The notes under the pieces were generated by a model. The model saw only the letters and a program-made list of their open reading frames with translations. It had not been told where the DNA came from and did no database searches. Source: Chloroflexota bacterium (GTDB lineage Bacteria > Chloroflexota > Anaerolineae > Anaerolineales > Villigracilaceae). Taken from it: a DNA stretch of 13,735 nucleotides. A program made the position numbers and the translations under genes. Within the stretch, counting starts at the first letter, position 1, and the number at the start of each line of letters is the position of its first letter. Shown one piece after another: positions 1 through 7,854 of this stretch. The stretch is taken from assembly GCA_021812905.1 (NCBI GenBank), contig JAKAMM010000015.1, positions 1-13,735 on the forward strand. Direction: 5' to 3'.

Positions 1-428
1 AGCAAGGGTGCACGCGTTCCTATTCGCAAAGAGACTTGCGCCACGCGTTGGACAGCGGTCGTATCGCTGGTCAGGCGCACCATCAATTGACCTGTTTTCT
101 GCTCATCGAGATTGCCATACGAAAAAGTCTGTATGCGTGTGAAGAGCGCATCGCGCAGGTCACGCGCAAAACTTTCTCCAACCTGTACTGACAAAACGCT
201 ATTCGTAACAGCAATTAGCATACTTACAATGGATATGCCAATCATCAACGCCGCCGTTTGCAGCACTACTTGCTGGTTATGGGCTGTGATTCCCTGATCG
301 ATAATACGCTGGATCAGGCGTGGGATGGAAAGATCGAAGAATACCAGCGAGGTCAGAAAGACCAGAGCAACTGCCGAGCGTTTCCAATATGGACGGAGAA
401 AGGGTAGGAGTTTGAAAAGTTGTTTCAT
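1..428 (-). CDS. ABC exporter, N-terminal transmembrane domain (partial)
   Basis: This is the first 142 codons of a gene that runs off the left edge of the window. The product begins MKQLFKLLPFLRPYWKRS and has two hydrophobic helices, about residues 18-36 and 55-81. These are followed by the segment RDLRDALFTRIQTFSYGNLD and then KTGQLMVRLTSDTTAVQ, which is the characteristic start of type-1 ABC exporter membrane domains (MsbA/LmrA/BmrA-like). The family pumps drugs, lipids or peptides out of the cell using ATP. The ATP-binding domain would lie outside the window, so whether the gene is intact cannot be judged. The start codon lies 3 nt after the stop of the MarR gene and has no clear ribosome binding site, which suggests translational coupling in a two-gene regulator-exporter operon. 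The substrate is unknown. Confidence 0.9.
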   Translation of the reverse strand, partial: MKQLFKLLPFLRPYWKRSAVALVFLTSLVFFDLSIPRLIQRIIDQGITAHNQQVVLQTAALMIGISIVSMLIAVTNSVLSVQVGESFARDLRDALFTRIQTFSYGNLDEQKTGQLMVRLTSDTTAVQRVAQVSLRIGTRAPL

Positions 429-431
429 ATA

Positions 432-893
432 TTATTCTTTTGCAAGTTGTTGTGTTCGTTGCGACACAAAAAGTGGAAAGAGCATTTCCATGGCTTGATG
501 AATTGTCTTCAACTCATCATGGGAAAGACAACTCAGGATTTCAGCGAGATTGGCTTGCGCACTGGCCCGCGCAGAATCTACGATGGATTCCCCGTTCTGT
601 GTTAGCATAAGCGTAATATAACGCCGGTCGGCAGCCGACTCCTGGCGGCTGACTAATTCCTGTTTCACCAACCCGTCAACAAGTTTCGAGACCGACGGAA
701 GAGTCAGGCCCAGATGGTTCGCCAAGTCGGAGAGGGATGAATTGGGGCTGCGTTGGATAAATCTCAGTGTCCTGAATTGAGGAATTGATAGATCGGCGCC
801 GCGCCCACGACGCATTTCAATCCGAATGGATTGCATAATTTTCGGAGCGGTATCCATCAATTCGCGCGCACAGGTATCGAGTAGTTTTGCCAT
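432..893 (-). CDS. MarR-family transcriptional repressor
   Basis: A 153-residue protein, the usual MarR length. The winged helix-turn-helix is clear: LADLANHLGLTLPSVSKLV-like helices at about residues 55-75 (seen as LSDLANHLGLTLPSVSKLVD), then the wing with ESAADRRYITLMLTQNG at about 85-101. The DRR plus LTxxG pattern is diagnostic for MarR. Flanking helices at both ends form the dimer interface in this family. MarR proteins are dimeric repressors that let go of DNA on binding small lipophilic compounds or on oxidation. The gene lies directly upstream of an ABC exporter with 3 nt between them, so it most likely represses itself and the exporter. An AGAAAGG sequence about 10 nt before the start is the probable ribosome binding site. 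An inverted-repeat operator sits between the predicted -10 box and the start codon. Confidence 0.92.
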   Translation of the reverse strand: MAKLLDTCARELMDTAPKIMQSIRIEMRRGRGADLSIPQFRTLRFIQRSPNSSLSDLANHLGLTLPSVSKLVDGLVKQELVSRQESAADRRYITLMLTQNGESIVDSARASAQANLAEILSCLSHDELKTIHQAMEMLFPLFVSQRTQQLAKE

Positions 894-898
894 AATTA

Positions 899-919
899 AT
901 TAGCCTTTCTAATAATTAG
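899..919. promoter_or_regulatory. probable MarR operator
   Basis: The stretch reads ATTAG, five bases, CTAAT, A, ATTAG. The first two blocks form an inverted repeat with a 5-nt spacer, and the last two form a tight inverted repeat with a 1-nt centre. TAATTAG therefore occurs twice, 16 bp apart. MarR proteins bind AT-rich palindromes of this kind. The site lies just after the predicted transcription start of the MarR gene and overlaps its ribosome binding region, a good place for autorepression. Confidence 0.55.
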
Positions 920-927
920 AAGATGAC

Positions 928-933
928 ATTATA
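928..933 (-). promoter_or_regulatory. -10 box of the marR-ABC operon
   Basis: A perfect TATAAT on the minus strand, 34 bp upstream of the MarR start codon. No good -35 hexamer is found 16-18 bp further upstream (CCCATT or similar), so the promoter may be weak or need an activator. The predicted start point, about 921, is immediately next to the inverted-repeat operator. Confidence 0.45.
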
Positions 934-1249
934 TCTCCAAACGCCGGAAAATGGGATAAGCATGTCAGGACAGAGTCAAAGCAGGTTGCGGCACTTCCTC
1001 CTAATTAAAAACCCGCACTCTTTAGTGGACACTTTTCTTTGGAGGCCTGTTTTGGCAGACGTACTTTTGGGATATCTCGGCAGGGATCCGGTGTGACGAC
1101 GATAAAAATTTTGTAAGGAAGGTGTTCAGGTGTTAGCCAAACCTGAAAAGTGAACTCATTCAAACTTTAAAGGTGAACTCTTGAATCTCAGAGGCTCTTT
1201 TTTGAAAACTCATCTACAAATTTTTAGTGCACCCTCTGCGCATAATTGC
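934..1249. other. intergenic stretch, possible decayed mobile-element end
   Basis: No convincing gene is seen between the MarR promoter and the rho promoter. It holds CACTTTTC at 1030-1037 and its inverse GAAAAGTG at 1145-1152, and an 8-bp direct repeat GTGAACTC at 1150-1157 and 1173-1180 (period 23). Short reiterated motifs of this kind occur at the ends of some insertion sequences. There is no transposase reading frame, so a decayed end is only a possibility. Confidence 0.25.
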
Positions 1250-1278
1250 TTGCATCTCTCGAACGAGCGTGCTATAAT
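1250..1278 (+). promoter_or_regulatory. sigma70-type promoter of rho
   Basis: TTGCAT at 1250-1255 and TATAAT at 1273-1278 are separated by exactly 17 bp, a near-consensus housekeeping promoter. Transcription would start near 1285, leaving a leader of about 175 nt before the rho start codon. That length fits the long, regulated leaders known for rho genes. Confidence 0.75.
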
Positions 1279-1401
1279 ACGGCAACTTCCCCCGCTTTTG
1301 TTTTTTGACAATCAAATCATAGTGTAAGGCATCTGCCTGTATCCAACCCTGTATTAATATCTTGAAAGACTTCCCGCTTTTCCACAACCCATCGTGAACC
1401 A

Positions 1402-1427
1402 AGCCTGCACCCATGGGGGCGCTGGCT
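1402..1427 (+). promoter_or_regulatory. hairpin in the rho leader, with a tiny leader frame
   Basis: Two 11-nt arms (AGCCTGCACCC and GGGCGCTGGCT) pair at 9 of 11 positions around the 4-nt loop ATGG. The loop's ATG (1413) opens a 13-codon frame that ends at TGA 1452-1454, in frame with rho and 6 nt before its start. No ribosome binding site precedes this ATG. There is no proper U-run after the hairpin, so it does not look like an intrinsic terminator. It could act in leader control of rho. Confidence 0.35.
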
Positions 1428-1460
1428 AATATTTTCATTCCAAAAAGGCATTGAACCAGC

Positions 1461-2738
1461 ATGAAAATTCTAGAGCTTGAAAACGAACCACTCGCAAAAC
1501 TCCGCAAGGTAGCCAAAGATCTCAACGTTCCCAATTTCAACCGCCTAAAGAAGGAACCGCTCATCCTTCAGATACGCCAGGCGGAAGCGCAAAAGGAAGG
1601 CATCGAATTGCGCGGCGGCATTCTGGAGATCATGAGCGAAGGCATCGGCTTCCTGAGGTCGGGTAATTATCGCATCAGTGACCAAGACGTTTATGTTTCG
1701 CAGGCACAGCTTCGCCGCTACGATCTGCGTTCGGGGGATATGGTGATTGGACATGTTCGCCCCCCGCGTGAATCTGAAAGACACTTTGGACTTCTTAAAG
1801 TAGAAACGGTCAACGGCCTCGACCCGGAAGAGGCCACACGCCGACCGATCTTTGAAAACCTCACCCCGATTTTTCCCGATAAACGCTTCGATCTGGAAAT
1901 TGATCACGATACTTTATCTTCGCGCCTCATCAACCTGATAGCCCCCATCGGGCGCGGCCAGCGCGGATTGATCGTCTCGCCTCCCAAGGCAGGTAAGACA
2001 ACAATTTTGAAGCATATTGCAAATTCCATTTCAACCAAATATCCTGAAGTGCATTTGATGGTGGCTCTGATCGGCGAACGCCCGGAAGAAGTGACCGACA
2101 TGGATCGCTCCGTTGACGCCGAAGTGGTGGCATCCACCTTCGATGAACCGGTGACTTCCCACGTACGCACGGCGGAAATTGCCTTAGACCGGGCTAAGAG
2201 ATTGGTCGAGATCGGCCGCCATGTGGTAATCTTAATGGACTCGATCACCCGTTTGGCGCGTGCTTATAACCTTGTGGTAAATCCATCGGGACGCACGCTT
2301 TCAGGTGGTATGGATCCTTCGGCGTTATATCCGCCCAAACGTTTCTTCGGTGCGGCGCGTAACATCGAAGAAGGCGGCTCGCTGACCATCATCGCCACCT
2401 GCCTGGTGGACACTGGCTCCCGTCTGGATGACGTGGTTTACGAAGAATTCAAGGGCACCGGTAATATGGAATTACTGCTCTCCCGCAAATTACAGGAGCG
2501 CCGCATCTTCCCCGCTGTGGATATCGAACGCTCGTCTACGCGCCGCGAAGAATTGCTGCTCGGTCCCGACCTTCTGCAACGTGTCTGGCTTATGCGCCGC
2601 ATGTATGCCCAGATGGTTTCGGCGCCTCCCAGCGGCGCGGGTATGGATCAAACCGTTGCGACCGAGGCAATCATCACTCGTCTCGACCGCGCCAAGAATA
2701 ACTTGATGTTTTTGGAACAATTAACAGACGATGTATAA
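1461..2738 (+). CDS. rho: transcription termination factor Rho
   Basis: A 425-residue hexameric RNA-dependent ATPase that ends transcription at Rho-dependent sites; length matches E. coli Rho (419). Residues about 11-45 form the small helical Rho-N domain, and about 50-120 the cold-shock-like RNA-binding fold (GGILEIMSEGIGFLRS). The ATPase core follows: Walker A SPPKAGKT at 173-180, catalytic glutamate in GERPEEVTDM (E206), Walker B VVILMDSITRLARAYN at 255-270, the Q-loop region SGGMDPSALYPPKRFFGAAR, the R-loop KGTGNMELLLSR at 331-342, and the arginine-finger area RSSTRREELL at 358-367. All key motifs are intact. The ribosome binding site is weak (AAGG about 12 nt upstream), so another translational control is possible. 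The gene heads a plus-strand cluster with the M23, birA and small membrane genes. Confidence 0.98.
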   Translation: MKILELENEPLAKLRKVAKDLNVPNFNRLKKEPLILQIRQAEAQKEGIELRGGILEIMSEGIGFLRSGNYRISDQDVYVSQAQLRRYDLRSGDMVIGHVRPPRESERHFGLLKVETVNGLDPEEATRRPIFENLTPIFPDKRFDLEIDHDTLSSRLINLIAPIGRGQRGLIVSPPKAGKTTILKHIANSISTKYPEVHLMVALIGERPEEVTDMDRSVDAEVVASTFDEPVTSHVRTAEIALDRAKRLVEIGRHVVILMDSITRLARAYNLVVNPSGRTLSGGMDPSALYPPKRFFGAARNIEEGGSLTIIATCLVDTGSRLDDVVYEEFKGTGNMELLLSRKLQERRIFPAVDIERSSTRREELLLGPDLLQRVWLMRRMYAQMVSAPPSGAGMDQTVATEAIITRLDRAKNNLMFLEQLTDDV

Positions 2739-2779
2739 AGCATTCTAAAGAGTCGTCTCCGAATACGAACTAGGAAAAA

Positions 2780-3841
2780 ATGAACAAAATCTTGGAGTTT
2801 CTGAAAGCCAATCTTTTCAATGTCGCCTCGTGGGGCGTGACCGCGCTCGTCGTGGCCGCCTTGCTGGGATCCGCTTTCTGGTGGACGCAGGCTGGGGCGG
2901 CCTCACCCGCCACACGTCCGATACCGACTGCAGCAGCAAATCAGCAGCCCTCGGTCAACCTGCCGACCCCAATTCAGAACACCGTTCCAACTTCCGGCAT
3001 TGGCCGCCAGCTTCAGCTGAAAACGGATGTCTCTCAACAGTCGAGTTACACTGTAAGCTCTTACGAAGTAGTGCGCGGCGACTCGGTGTTTGCAATTGCA
3101 AAACAGTTCAACATCAAACCGGAAACCATCTTATATAGCAACAAGAACTCCCTCCACGATAATCCATCGAATCTGGCTCCCGGCATGACTCTAGTGATTC
3201 CCCCCGCAGATGGCCTGACTTACACATGGCAAGCCGACGACACGATCGATTCCGTCGCCGCTAAATTTTATGCCAAGCCCGAAGATATTTTAAATTGGCC
3301 CGGTAATGGCATTGACCTGACCAACCCCCAGATAAAACCCGGCACGGTCATTATGATCCCTGGCGGGCATCGTGAATTAATATCCTGGATGGAATTTGTC
3401 CCAACCATCAACCGTGCAAACGGCACAGCGACATCTGAACTGAGCGGCGGTAGTTGTAATCCAGGTCCTGTTGGAATGCCGGGACTATGGCCTACCAACG
3501 GCCCGCACACCATCTCCGGCAACGACTTTACCCCAACCCATTTGGGTATTGATATTACGGCTTTTGAAGGAACTCCGGTGCTTGCATCCGGGGCAGGCGT
3601 TGTCGTATTTGCCAGTTGGAGTCAGTATGGATACGGCAACGTTATTCAAATTGATCATGGCAACGGGTACGCTACCGTTTACGCCCACTTGAGCCAGTTC
3701 AACGTAACGCGCTGCGAACCGGTGATGCAGGGACAAGTGATCGCTCTCTCCGGTTCAACCGGCAATTCCACCGGTCCGCATCTGCATTTTGAAGTCCGTC
3801 TCAATGGCGTTAATCTTAATCCCTGGTTTATTGTCCATTAA
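2780..3841 (+). CDS. membrane-anchored LysM / M23 (LytM) peptidase-like protein
   Basis: A 353-residue exported protein. A hydrophobic helix at about residues 17-37 acts as signal anchor or signal peptide. Two LysM peptidoglycan-binding modules follow: one at about 94-142 (VVRGDSVFAIAKQFNIKPET through GMTLVIPP) and a second, more diverged, at about 147-196. The M23 domain fills the C-terminus (about 240-350). Its metal ligands are all present: HLGID (H254, D258) and HLHFE (H334, H336), with YAHL (H303) as the remaining active-site histidine. It is therefore predicted to be an active zinc endopeptidase that cuts peptide cross-links in the cell wall, although many such proteins serve as activators of amidases. 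AGGA lies 5 nt before the ATG. It starts 41 nt after rho and its stop abuts the birA start. Confidence 0.93.
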   Translation: MNKILEFLKANLFNVASWGVTALVVAALLGSAFWWTQAGAASPATRPIPTAAANQQPSVNLPTPIQNTVPTSGIGRQLQLKTDVSQQSSYTVSSYEVVRGDSVFAIAKQFNIKPETILYSNKNSLHDNPSNLAPGMTLVIPPADGLTYTWQADDTIDSVAAKFYAKPEDILNWPGNGIDLTNPQIKPGTVIMIPGGHRELISWMEFVPTINRANGTATSELSGGSCNPGPVGMPGLWPTNGPHTISGNDFTPTHLGIDITAFEGTPVLASGAGVVVFASWSQYGYGNVIQIDHGNGYATVYAHLSQFNVTRCEPVMQGQVIALSGSTGNSTGPHLHFEVRLNGVNLNPWFIVH

Positions 3842-4621
3842 GTGAACCGGAACGAAATTCAAGCCGCGCTTGGAGATATCTCTTTGGGCGGCTTTCGTTT
3901 TTTCCAGAGCATCGGTTCAACCAACGATGAAGCCCTGGCTTGGGCCGCACAGGGCGCGCCGGATTTTTCGCTGGTCGTTGCCGACGAGCAGACATCCGGC
4001 CGCGGCCGTTCTGGACGAAAATGGTTTACGCCTCCCAAAACGGCTCTGGCTTTTAGCCTGATCCTGCGCCCCACTGCGGATGAGCGCACGTATCCCGCCC
4101 GGACTACGGGGCTGGGCGCGCTGGCCCTAGCCGATTCTTTGCAGACGCTGGGACTCGTGCCGCACATCAAATGGCCCAATGATGTATTGCTCAACGGGCG
4201 CAAAACAGCGGGCATCCTGGTCGAATCAGTTTGGACTGGCGACACACTCGATGCATCCATCTTAGGAATGGGTGTGAACGTGCTGGCCGCATCCGTGCCC
4301 CCCGCGGATCAAACTCTATTTCCCGCAACCAGCATTGAACGTGAATTGGGACATCCCATCGAACGCACAGGATTGCTGAGTGACATTCTCGCAGCCCTGA
4401 TCGGATGGCGTTCCCGGCTCGGCGCGAATGAATTCATGCAAGCCTGGGAAAATTTGCTGGCATTTCGTGGCGAACAGGTCCAAGTCTGGGCTGGAAACGA
4501 TAATCCGCTGACCGGTTTCCTGCTTGGGTTGGAATCGGATGGCAGTCTGCGCTTGCGCGACGAACGTGGCAATCCCGTGACGGTCCAATTCGGGGAGATT
4601 CATCTGCGTCCTGCCCTGTGA
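3842..4621 (+). CDS. birA: biotin-[acetyl-CoA-carboxylase] ligase, catalytic-only form
   Basis: A 259-residue class I biotin protein ligase. It makes biotinyl-AMP from biotin and ATP and transfers biotin to the lysine of carboxylase carrier domains. The biotin and ATP loop GRGRSGRKW is at 53-61 and KWPNDVL, with the catalytic lysine, at 110-116. It is followed by GRKTAGILVE and GMGVNV, and by the C-terminal SH3-like part ending in GEIHLRPA. The protein lacks the N-terminal helix-turn-helix of E. coli BirA (321 residues), so it should not repress transcription. It starts with GTG directly after the TAA of the M23 gene with no spacer and no evident ribosome binding site, which points to coupled translation. 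Confidence 0.95.
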   Translation: MNRNEIQAALGDISLGGFRFFQSIGSTNDEALAWAAQGAPDFSLVVADEQTSGRGRSGRKWFTPPKTALAFSLILRPTADERTYPARTTGLGALALADSLQTLGLVPHIKWPNDVLLNGRKTAGILVESVWTGDTLDASILGMGVNVLAASVPPADQTLFPATSIERELGHPIERTGLLSDILAALIGWRSRLGANEFMQAWENLLAFRGEQVQVWAGNDNPLTGFLLGLESDGSLRLRDERGNPVTVQFGEIHLRPAL

Positions 4622-4645
4622 TAGAATCAATGCAACGAGGTAACT

Positions 4646-4873
4646 ATGTTTGATAATCTGCGTGAACAAGCTAACTCCAGTCCTTTTTACGAAGAGGAGG
4701 CTCAATTTCAGGAAGCGGCCAGTACAACCAGCGCGGCGCCGCAACTTCGCTCGTCCGGTCGCATCCTCGGCATGACAGCGGCGCAACGTTTCATCATCGT
4801 TGTGATACTGATGTTTGCAGTGTGCATCCTTGGTGCGTTAGCCTTATTCGTAACGGGAAAATTTGGGGTCTAA
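4646..4873 (+). CDS. small single-helix membrane protein, function unknown
   Basis: A 75-residue protein that I do not recognise. The first 45 residues are polar and acidic (FYEEEAQFQEAA), then come basic residues (RSSGR) and one hydrophobic helix at about 49-70, leaving a short GKFGV tail. This suggests a cytoplasmic N-terminus and a C-terminal membrane anchor. GAGG lies 5 nt before the ATG, and the gene begins 24 nt after birA, so it is probably the last gene of the rho cluster. An intrinsic terminator follows about 100 nt downstream. It could be a small partner of a cell-envelope complex, but nothing in the sequence names it. Confidence 0.7.
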   Translation: MFDNLREQANSSPFYEEEAQFQEAASTTSAAPQLRSSGRILGMTAAQRFIIVVILMFAVCILGALALFVTGKFGV

Positions 4874-4944
4874 GAAATCTCTTCAAAGCACACAAAAACA
4901 TGATTAACTCCAAAAATAATCTTTAGGCTTGGCTTGTAAAGAAT

Positions 4945-5055
4945 CATCCACAAATCTACTTATTCACACGAAGACATCCGGCTTTTTGACAAACTGGACG
5001 TCTTATTTTTCTTCTGCGTTCAGAAATTCGTGTAATTCGTGCTAATTCGTGGATG
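4945..5055. repeat. inverted pair of an intergenic repeat around a terminator
   Basis: The left part holds CATCCACAAAT (4945-4955) and TTCACACGAA (4963-4972). The right part holds, on the opposite strand, CATCCACGAAT (5045-5055) and TTACACGAA (5028-5036). The right part also contains AATTCGTG three times (5025, 5034, 5044). The two sides are thus two diverged, oppositely oriented copies of one repeat of about 35 bp, enclosing the terminator at 4971-5010. Confidence 0.5.
4971..5010 (+). terminator. intrinsic terminator after the rho-birA cluster
   Basis: AAGACATCC at 4971-4979 pairs with GGACGTCTT at 4996-5004 (8 of 9 pairs) across a 16-nt loop. It is followed by A and five T (5006-5010), then CTTCT. 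It closes the plus-strand cluster and separates it from the converging gyrA. Confidence 0.55.
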
Positions 5056-5083
5056 AATCCTTAAGTTCGGGGAAGTCATATCT

Positions 5084-7591
5084 TTAGATCAGCTTCGGTT
5101 GATCTTCCGGCCGCTTTTCATCGCCATTGACCTGCGCTCCAGCGCGCTTCAGATCTTCGAATGCAATGCGCGCCACGGATGCAACACTATCGCCTTCCTG
5201 CGGCTTGATCAGGTGTACGCCTCTCGTGGAGCGGCCCGATCGCTTAACATCCTTTACCTTCAAGCGCAACGTTACGCCATTGGCCGTCATAATGGTCAGG
5301 TCATCATCTTTCTGAACGACACGTGCCGCGGCGATCTTGCCAATTTCACCGAGGGCCTTTTGGTCAATCGTGGAGATGCCTCTGGTCGCGCGTCCCTTCG
5401 GAGTATATTCCTTCAACGGCGTTTGTTTGCCATAGCCGCCAGTGGTCACAACCAGAAGCATGGCATCCTTATCCACAACATCCATGCTGGTGACCGCGTC
5501 CCCTTCTTTGAGACGAATGCCCTGTACACCCGCGGCCTGCCGTCCCATCGAACGGACTTTGCTTTCGTCGAAGCGCAAGGCCTGCCCATTTTCGGTCACG
5601 AAAATTACTTCATCCTTGCCGGAGGTTGGGCGCGCCCAGCCGAGGCTGTCGCCTTCGTCCAAAGTCATGGCGATCAAGCCCGAGGGGCGGACCGAAGCGA
5701 ATTCTTCCATGTTCACGCGCTTGACCCTGCCGCGCGCCGTCGCCAGCATACAAAATCCATGCGCCGAAAAATCCGAGACCGCGATGGCCGCAGTCACGCG
5801 CTCATCCGGATCGAGCGATAAGACGTTAACGAGCGGGATTCCTTTAGCGGCCCGGTCGGCATCCGGGATTTGGTAAACCTTTTCCGAATAGACTTTGCCG
5901 CGATCGGAAAAGAACAGCATCGAATCCAGGCTTCGAGCGGGGATGAGCGCAACAACTTCATCCTCGTCTTTGGTCGTATGCCCCATCACCCCGCGCCCGC
6001 CGCGACTCTGTGAACGGAAGGCGGATGCAGCCACACGCTTGATATAACCGCGCTCCGTCAGGCTGATCAGCACCGCCTCATCCTGCACGAGATCCGCCTC
6101 TGTCAATTCTTCCTTGGCGTCCGAAGCGATGCGCGTGCGGCGGTCATCGCCATATTTCTCGGCCAGCTCTTTCAGGTCAGACTGGATCAGCGCCAAAATC
6201 TTTTTGGGGTGAGCCAGCAGATCTTCGAGATAATCAATTTGCTCTTTGACCTGCTTGTGCTCTTCCTCGATCTTCCAGCGTTCGAGTGCGGCCAGACGGC
6301 GCAACTGCATATCGAGAACGGCCTGCGCTTGCAGGTCGCTGAACTTGAAGCGCTTCATCAAATTGGTCTTGGCTTCATCCGAGTCCTGCGACTCGCGGAT
6401 GGTCTTGATCACCGCATCCAAATTCGAGAGGGCGATCAGATATCCATCCAGGATATGCTGGCGGGCGCGCGCCTTTGCCAGCTCAAAATTCGAGCGGCGA
6501 ACAATGACGGTCTGACGATGTTCTATGAAAATCTGCAGTGCGCGTTTAAGCGGCAACGTGCGCGGTTCTCCATCCACCAAAGCCAGCATTATCACACCAA
6601 AGGTGGACTGCAAGGCTGTATATTTATAAAGTTGATTGAGAACTTTCTTGGGTTGCGCGCCGCGCTTGAGTTCGATCACAATGCTCATACCGCGCTGGTC
6701 AGATTCATCGCGCATGTCCGAGATCATATCGATCTTGTCTTCGCGCACCAGTTCGGCAATCCGCTCGATCAACGTGGATTTGTTGACCTGGTACGGGATC
6801 TCGGTGATGATGATCTCATGTCGGCCGGGCTTGGTTTCCTCGATGTGCGCCATGCCGCGCACGACCAGACGTCCACGGCCTGTACCGTAAGCAGACTCGA
6901 TCCCTTCGCGGCCAATAATGATACCGCCCGTCGGAAAATCCGGGCCGGTGACGCGCTTCATCAGCTCTTCGACCGGGATATCATCCATCGTATCGTAATT
7001 GTCGATCAGATAATTGATGGCATCCACGAGCTCGCGCAGATTATGAGGCGGAATATTGGTCGCCATACCGACAGCGATTCCCGATGAGCCATTCAGGAGT
7101 AGATTTGGAAGCCGTGCCGGAAGCACGAGTGGCTCTTCCAGCGAATCGTCAAAGTTTGGGCCGAAGTCAACCGTATCCTTCTCAATGTCGGCGAGAAGGT
7201 CCTCAGCCATCTTTTGCAGACGAGCTTCGGTATAACGCATGGCGGCAGGCGCATCACCGTCCACAGAACCGAAGTTGCCCTGTCCATCCACAAGCAGATA
7301 GCGCATGGAAAAGTCCTGCGCCATGCGCGCCATCGATTCATAAACGGCCGCGTCGCCGTGCGGATGATATTTACCGAGCACTTCACCCACAATACGAGCG
7401 GACTTCTTGTAGGAGGAATTGGCGCGGATGCCCATGTCATGCATGGCAAATAAAATGCGGCGATGGACAGGTTTTAGTCCATCACGGGCATCTGGCAGGG
7501 CACGCGCCACGATCACGCTCATGGCGTATTCGAGATAGCCGCTGCTCATCTGGGCGTCAATATCTACTTGTTCAACAGTACCAATGTCCAT
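5084..7591 (-). CDS. gyrA: DNA gyrase subunit A
   Basis: An 835-residue type IIA topoisomerase subunit; with GyrB it introduces negative supercoils. The N-terminal breakage-reunion domain opens with [20 protein letters not shown] (20-39). The active-site tyrosine is Y120 in AAMRYTEAR, followed by the tower and coiled-coil up to about 480. The C-terminal DNA-wrapping beta-pinwheel carries a GyrA-box, QSRGGRG, at 528-534, which supports GyrA rather than ParC. In the quinolone-resistance region [10 protein letters not shown], Ala81 stands where E. coli has Ser83 and Glu85 where it has Asp87. The ribosome binding site AGGA lies about 7 nt before the ATG. The gene converges with the birA cluster, and gyrB is not in the window. 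Long open frames on the opposite strand inside this gene are shadows. Confidence 0.98.
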   Translation of the reverse strand: MDIGTVEQVDIDAQMSSGYLEYAMSVIVARALPDARDGLKPVHRRILFAMHDMGIRANSSYKKSARIVGEVLGKYHPHGDAAVYESMARMAQDFSMRYLLVDGQGNFGSVDGDAPAAMRYTEARLQKMAEDLLADIEKDTVDFGPNFDDSLEEPLVLPARLPNLLLNGSSGIAVGMATNIPPHNLRELVDAINYLIDNYDTMDDIPVEELMKRVTGPDFPTGGIIIGREGIESAYGTGRGRLVVRGMAHIEETKPGRHEIIITEIPYQVNKSTLIERIAELVREDKIDMISDMRDESDQRGMSIVIELKRGAQPKKVLNQLYKYTALQSTFGVIMLALVDGEPRTLPLKRALQIFIEHRQTVIVRRSNFELAKARARQHILDGYLIALSNLDAVIKTIRESQDSDEAKTNLMKRFKFSDLQAQAVLDMQLRRLAALERWKIEEEHKQVKEQIDYLEDLLAHPKKILALIQSDLKELAEKYGDDRRTRIASDAKEELTEADLVQDEAVLISLTERGYIKRVAASAFRSQSRGGRGVMGHTTKDEDEVVALIPARSLDSMLFFSDRGKVYSEKVYQIPDADRAAKGIPLVNVLSLDPDERVTAAIAVSDFSAHGFCMLATARGRVKRVNMEEFASVRPSGLIAMTLDEGDSLGWARPTSGKDEVIFVTENGQALRFDESKVRSMGRQAAGVQGIRLKEGDAVTSMDVVDKDAMLLVVTTGGYGKQTPLKEYTPKGRATRGISTIDQKALGEIGKIAAARVVQKDDDLTIMTANGVTLRLKVKDVKRSGRSTRGVHLIKPQEGDSVASVARIAFEDLKRAGAQVNGDEKRPEDQPKLI

Positions 7592-7611
7592 AAATTTCCT
7601 AATTCAAGCAT

Positions 7612-7649
7612 AAAAAGACACGAAGGCTTTGGATTTATGACTTCGTGTC
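7612..7649 (-). terminator. terminator-like hairpin in the gyrA leader (possible attenuator)
   Basis: On the minus strand GACACGAAG pairs perfectly with CTTCGTGTC (9 bp) across a 15-nt loop and is followed at once by five T (7612-7616). It lies between the predicted gyrA promoter and the start codon at 7591, so it has the form of an intrinsic terminator inside the 5' leader. It might also stop read-through from tRNA-Leu upstream, but that tRNA already has its own terminator. Confidence 0.5.
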
Positions 7650-7682
7650 GCATTAGATGAAGCGTACGCAACGATTAGGCTA

Positions 7683-7711
7683 ATTATACCTTAATAAATC
7701 TCACAGAAAAA
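7683..7711 (-). promoter_or_regulatory. putative gyrA promoter
   Basis: TATAAT on the minus strand (7683-7688) lies about 90 bp before the gyrA start. The hexamer 17 bp upstream, TTTTTC (7706-7711), matches the -35 consensus poorly. That hexamer lies in a perfect 7-bp inverted repeat, AAAAATC-G-GATTTTT at 7707-7721, which could be an operator or a cruciform-prone site. Confidence 0.45.
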
Positions 7712-7820
7712 TCGGATTTTTGCCGCCTGCGCTAATTATTTTGCAGATTCTTCAATCTAGCCGAACCTCTAACTGGATTCAGCCAAAGAAAACAATCCCC
7801 CACTTCAAGCTACGGGCAAC

Positions 7821-7851
7821 AAAAAAAAGACCCGCTAAAAAAGCGAGTCTT
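7821..7851 (-). terminator. intrinsic terminator of tRNA-Leu
   Basis: On the minus strand AAGACTCGCT pairs with AGCGGGTCTT (9 of 10) around a T-rich 5-nt loop and is followed by a run of T (7821-7826). It starts 3 nt after the CCA end of the tRNA gene. Confidence 0.8.
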
Positions 7852-7854
7852 GTC

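Noticed and set aside
1214..1564. 116-codon minus-strand open frame across the rho leader and start
   Set aside because: Runs over the rho promoter, leader and N-terminus; low-complexity serine and phenylalanine start, no ribosome binding site.
4316..4786. 156-codon open frame on the minus strand across birA and the small membrane gene
   Set aside because: Overlaps two plus-strand genes with better support and shows no recognisable domain.
5025..5051. CRISPR-like short array (AATTCGTG three times)
   Set aside because: The units are 8 bp with 1-2 bp between them; a CRISPR array needs longer repeats and unique spacers, and no cas gene is present.
5099..5821. 240-codon open frame antisense to the gyrA 3' half
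   Set aside because: Entirely inside gyrA on the opposite strand, arginine- and histidine-rich shadow composition, no domain recognised.
6209..7087. 292-codon open frame antisense to gyrA
   Set aside because: It lies wholly within the well-supported gyrA coding sequence, has no family features and no ribosome binding site; long shadow frames are common opposite GC-rich genes.
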